This document shows positions 6,157-8,480 of a stretch of 8,480 nt of DNA, piece by piece. The stretch's first letter is position 1. Each line of letters starts with the position of its first letter. The translations under genes and the position numbers were made by a program. This DNA comes from Planctomycetota bacterium (lineage in GTDB: Bacteria > Planctomycetota > SBBH01 > JAHFOU01): NCBI GenBank assembly GCA_023261525.1, contig JAHFOU010000086.1, positions 1 through 8,480 of the forward strand. Direction: 5' to 3'. The notes beneath the pieces were generated by a model, which was not told where the DNA came from, did not search any database, and was given only the letters and a program-made list of their open reading frames with translations.

Positions 6157-8480
6157 CGCGCCGGAGCGGCCTGGTCCTCCTGGTCGTGGCGGGCATCCTG
6201 GGCGTGATGGCCACGCTGGGCGTGGCCTTCGTGACCATGGCCCACCTGGAGCGGAAGGCCTCCCAGCAGAGGTTCTACGCCACCCAGGCCCTCCTGCTGG
6301 CCCGCAGCGGAATCGAGGATGCCCTGGCACGCCTGGGCGCCGGACAGGACCCCTCGACTCCGGAGAATGCCTATGCCGGCGAGAACTGGGACGCCTCCGT
6401 GGACGGCCTCCTCTCACCCTTCGAGGCCGCCCAGCAGGTCTACCGCGCGACCCCCGCCGGCACCCGGGCCGATACGGACGCCTGCCCCGCCTGCCATGCC
6501 CTGAGGCCTTCCTTCTGCGCCGCGGATGCCCTGGGTGCGGCGCGGCTGGTGGGGGTGGACGGACGGCAGCGGGGGTATTCCGGCATCCTGTCCGGGGACA
6601 GCGTGATCAGGAGAAGCACCTATGCGCTGAAGCTCAAGACCGGGGGGATCCACCTGAACGGGGGGGATCCCTCCCAGGCCCCGACGGAAGGCTACAACGC
6701 CGTGCTGAGGCGGATGCTGGGGGCCCTGGCCGAGTCCCTCGACCGCGAGGATGGGGTGGACGATGCCACCCCGCTGAACCAGACGGATGGGGAGGCCCTG
6801 GTCGACCGGAGGCCGAAGACGGGCTGGGAGAGCTGGGAGCAGGCCGGGGAGCTGGCGTTCCCGTCCGATCCCCCTTCCCTCCGCCAGGCCAAGCTCGAAG
6901 CGCTTCGTCCCTATCTGACGCTTTCCTCCTGGGTGGACAAGAAGGTGATCCGTCCGAATGCGCAGGCGGGCATGGAGGGCCAGGCCTGCCTGAGCTGGGC
7001 GGAGATCAAGCTGGCGCACGAGACGTATCCAACCCAGCCGGGGACCCGGGAGCCGGATTTCGAAAGGATCCCCGTGCTCCCCGCGGGAAAACTCGTGGGC
7101 CGCGCCCCCGTGGACCTGGGCTGGGCCCGGACGCGCCGTCCCGTCCTGATCGCGCTCCTGGCCGGCCTCAAGGGGCTCTATCTCGACGAGTCCACGGCCT
7201 CCTGCCTGGACGGGGGGGATGCCATCGGGACGATCCAGTCCGCGGAGATCGGCCTCTCCTGGGCCGGCGCCGACGACTGCCGCCTCGCGGCCGACCGCCT
7301 CCTGGCCTGCACCAGCGAGCTGAGGACCTGGGACCAGTGGGACGCCTTCTGCGACAGCATCCCCTTCAGCGGAACCAGCGACCTGAGGCAGGCCAAGCGG
7401 GACATCCTGAAGGCCAACTTCAATCCCAACAGCCGCCTGAACAAGTTCAGCCCCAACGCCGCCTGCTGGAGGAGCGTGGACAAATCGGATCTCCTGGCCT
7501 ACTCCACGGAGTTCAGCCTCCTGCCCCAGGCCGCTCCCCAGGAGCTGGAGAGCGCCGGTCGCGTCGTGGGGAAGGACGGCCGCCTCCTGGCCGGCCGACA
7601 GCTGAGGGCCTCCATCGCTCCCGCGGGCCTGGTCACCCTCAGTACCCAGAAGGAGTTCGCCTGCGAGGAGCTGGGGGATCCCGCCGTGGCGGGGGACGAG
7701 CGGGCCTTCCGCCTGCCCGGGTGCACGAGTCCCTTCCTCGCCGAGTCCCAGGGGGCGGGGGGGAAGACCTGGGGGCATTCTCTGGACATGACGGCCCGTT
7801 TCCCGGGCTCCTGGATGAACGGGAGCTCAGCCGGGGCCGCCCTCCAGACCTACCCGGAGCCCTGCGTGGACTCCGGTTCGGGGCTCTCCCTCCGGCCCGC
7901 CGACTACGACGGCTCCGTCCAGCTGGCGACCGTCGAGACCCCGGACAATGACACCTACGGCGTCACGAACTGCGCGCCGAACGACATGAAGCTCCTGGCC
8001 CGGTACACGGCGGGTCTGGACCTGGACGTCTCGGATGCCGCGCCTGCGAAAGGGGCTGGGGACCCGCGCTGGAGGAACCAGCCCGATCTCGAACAGGTGA
8101 CGACAGCCGAACTGGGCAACGGGCTCTGGCATGGCGCGAAGCCCAACACCCTCTATCCCGACGGGGCCTATTCGGAAAAGGACAGGGCCCCTTCCTATCT
8201 CGATCAGGGGAATGCCAACGGCTTCCAGGGGGTCCTCTCGTTCTGGATCAAGTCCAACCATCTGGCTCCCCTGGACACCACCTACCGGGGCCATCCTTTC
8301 CTCAAATGGAGCAATTACGTCGAAGGCTACGCCGGCGAGGGCGCCAGCCTGGACCAGTTCTTCTTCCTGGGGGACACCGTCGTCGATTTCGTGGCCGGGG
8401 CTCCTCCCAACGTCACCCTCTACCCCATCCTCTGCCAGTTCGAGACCGCGCATGACACCGCCGACGACAAGAAGGAGCAC
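6153..8480 (+). CDS. Giant GspK-like pseudopilin with LamG-like domain (paralog 2, 3' truncated by window)
   Basis: The frame is open without a stop from ATG 6153 to the window end (776 codons). The start overlaps the previous stop as ATGA and has GGAG six bases upstream. The first 66 residues differ from paralog 1 at only 13 positions: MTRRSG leader, pilin helix 7-28, Val at +5. Shared blocks then recur in the same order: ENWDAS; YLTLSSWVDKKVIRPN; VLIALLAGLKG; W..WDAFCDSI; KANFNPN..LNK (420-431) with VDKSDLLAYSTE; PNTLYPDG (664-671); and the LamG-like strand GVLSFWIKSN (693-702). By alignment, about 270 residues remain beyond the window, giving roughly 1,050 in total. Differences: C111-P-A-C114-H115 is a CXXCH motif where paralog 1 has CPVGQ; the calcium-loop segment is absent; cysteines are numerous, as expected for an exported disulfide-bonded protein. 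It is probably a second tip/minor pseudopilin made with the first; ligand and partners are unknown. Confidence 0.8.
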   Translation, partial: MTRRSGLVLLVVAGILGVMATLGVAFVTMAHLERKASQQRFYATQALLLARSGIEDALARLGAGQDPSTPENAYAGENWDASVDGLLSPFEAAQQVYRATPAGTRADTDACPACHALRPSFCAADALGAARLVGVDGRQRGYSGILSGDSVIRRSTYALKLKTGGIHLNGGDPSQAPTEGYNAVLRRMLGALAESLDREDGVDDATPLNQTDGEALVDRRPKTGWESWEQAGELAFPSDPPSLRQAKLEALRPYLTLSSWVDKKVIRPNAQAGMEGQACLSWAEIKLAHETYPTQPGTREPDFERIPVLPAGKLVGRAPVDLGWARTRRPVLIALLAGLKGLYLDESTASCLDGGDAIGTIQSAEIGLSWAGADDCRLAADRLLACTSELRTWDQWDAFCDSIPFSGTSDLRQAKRDILKANFNPNSRLNKFSPNAACWRSVDKSDLLAYSTEFSLLPQAAPQELESAGRVVGKDGRLLAGRQLRASIAPAGLVTLSTQKEFACEELGDPAVAGDERAFRLPGCTSPFLAESQGAGGKTWGHSLDMTARFPGSWMNGSSAGAALQTYPEPCVDSGSGLSLRPADYDGSVQLATVETPDNDTYGVTNCAPNDMKLLARYTAGLDLDVSDAAPAKGAGDPRWRNQPDLEQVTTAELGNGLWHGAKPNTLYPDGAYSEKDRAPSYLDQGNANGFQGVLSFWIKSNHLAPLDTTYRGHPFLKWSNYVEGYAGEGASLDQFFFLGDTVVDFVAGAPPNVTLYPILCQFETAHDTADDKKEH

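Noticed and set aside
4651..6417. 588-codon minus-strand open frame opposite the pseudopilin genes, and similar long antisense frames (6414-7778, 1763-3061, 2854-4104)
   Set aside because: High GC makes stop codons scarce in opposing frames. The translations are low-complexity (Gly, Arg, Pro, Gln), resemble no family, and oppose well-supported genes.

Overview
High-GC DNA with tightly packed genes, from a Gram-negative-type (diderm) bacterium. The evidence for a diderm is a group of type II secretion/type IV pilus-like pseudopilins with cysteine-rich exported parts, an inner-membrane anti-sigma factor, and molybdenum hydroxylase genes. No rRNA or lineage marker is present, so the taxon stays open. 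A Holophagae/Acidobacteriota or deltaproteobacterial-type anaerobe would fit the gene mix, but that is a guess.

Left part (1-1306): the C-terminal three quarters of an FAD-binding molybdenum hydroxylase subunit of the 4-hydroxybenzoyl-CoA reductase beta (HcrB) type. It carries four cysteines at the spacing of that family's extra [4Fe-4S] cluster. Facing it, and ending on the same CTAG, is a MocA-type molybdenum cofactor nucleotidyltransferase on the minus strand. Enzyme subunit and cofactor-tailoring enzyme form a logical pair. A 53-bp divergent spacer follows, holding a perfect TATAAT placed for a leaderless mocA-like transcript.

Right part (1360-8480): a plus-strand, translationally coupled unit of four genes. 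They are an ECF-type sigma factor; a membrane anti-sigma factor (zinc-binding HxxxCxxC domain, one membrane helix, FecR-like region, C-terminal LamG-like jellyroll); and two consecutive, paralogous, very large GspK-like pseudopilins of 998 aa and at least 776 aa. The second pseudopilin runs off the window. Junctions are a 4-nt gap, a TTGA overlap and an ATGA overlap. The pseudopilins have a prepilin-peptidase-type N-terminus lacking Glu+5 (as in GspK tip pseudopilins), GspK-like core motifs, a motif block I cannot assign, and a LamG-like module absent from ordinary GspK.

How the parts may work together (inference): an envelope signal sensed through the anti-sigma factor releases the sigma factor, which drives its own operon. 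The operon makes two giant pseudopilins that could cap a pilus or pseudopilus and present lectin-like domains. The LamG-like fold in both the regulator and the structural proteins, and features found in only one paralog (a calcium-loop motif in the first, a CXXCH motif in the second), make this the part of the window most worth following up. No tRNA, rRNA, CRISPR array, insertion sequence or convincing terminator was seen, and there is no gene-free stretch longer than 300 bases.
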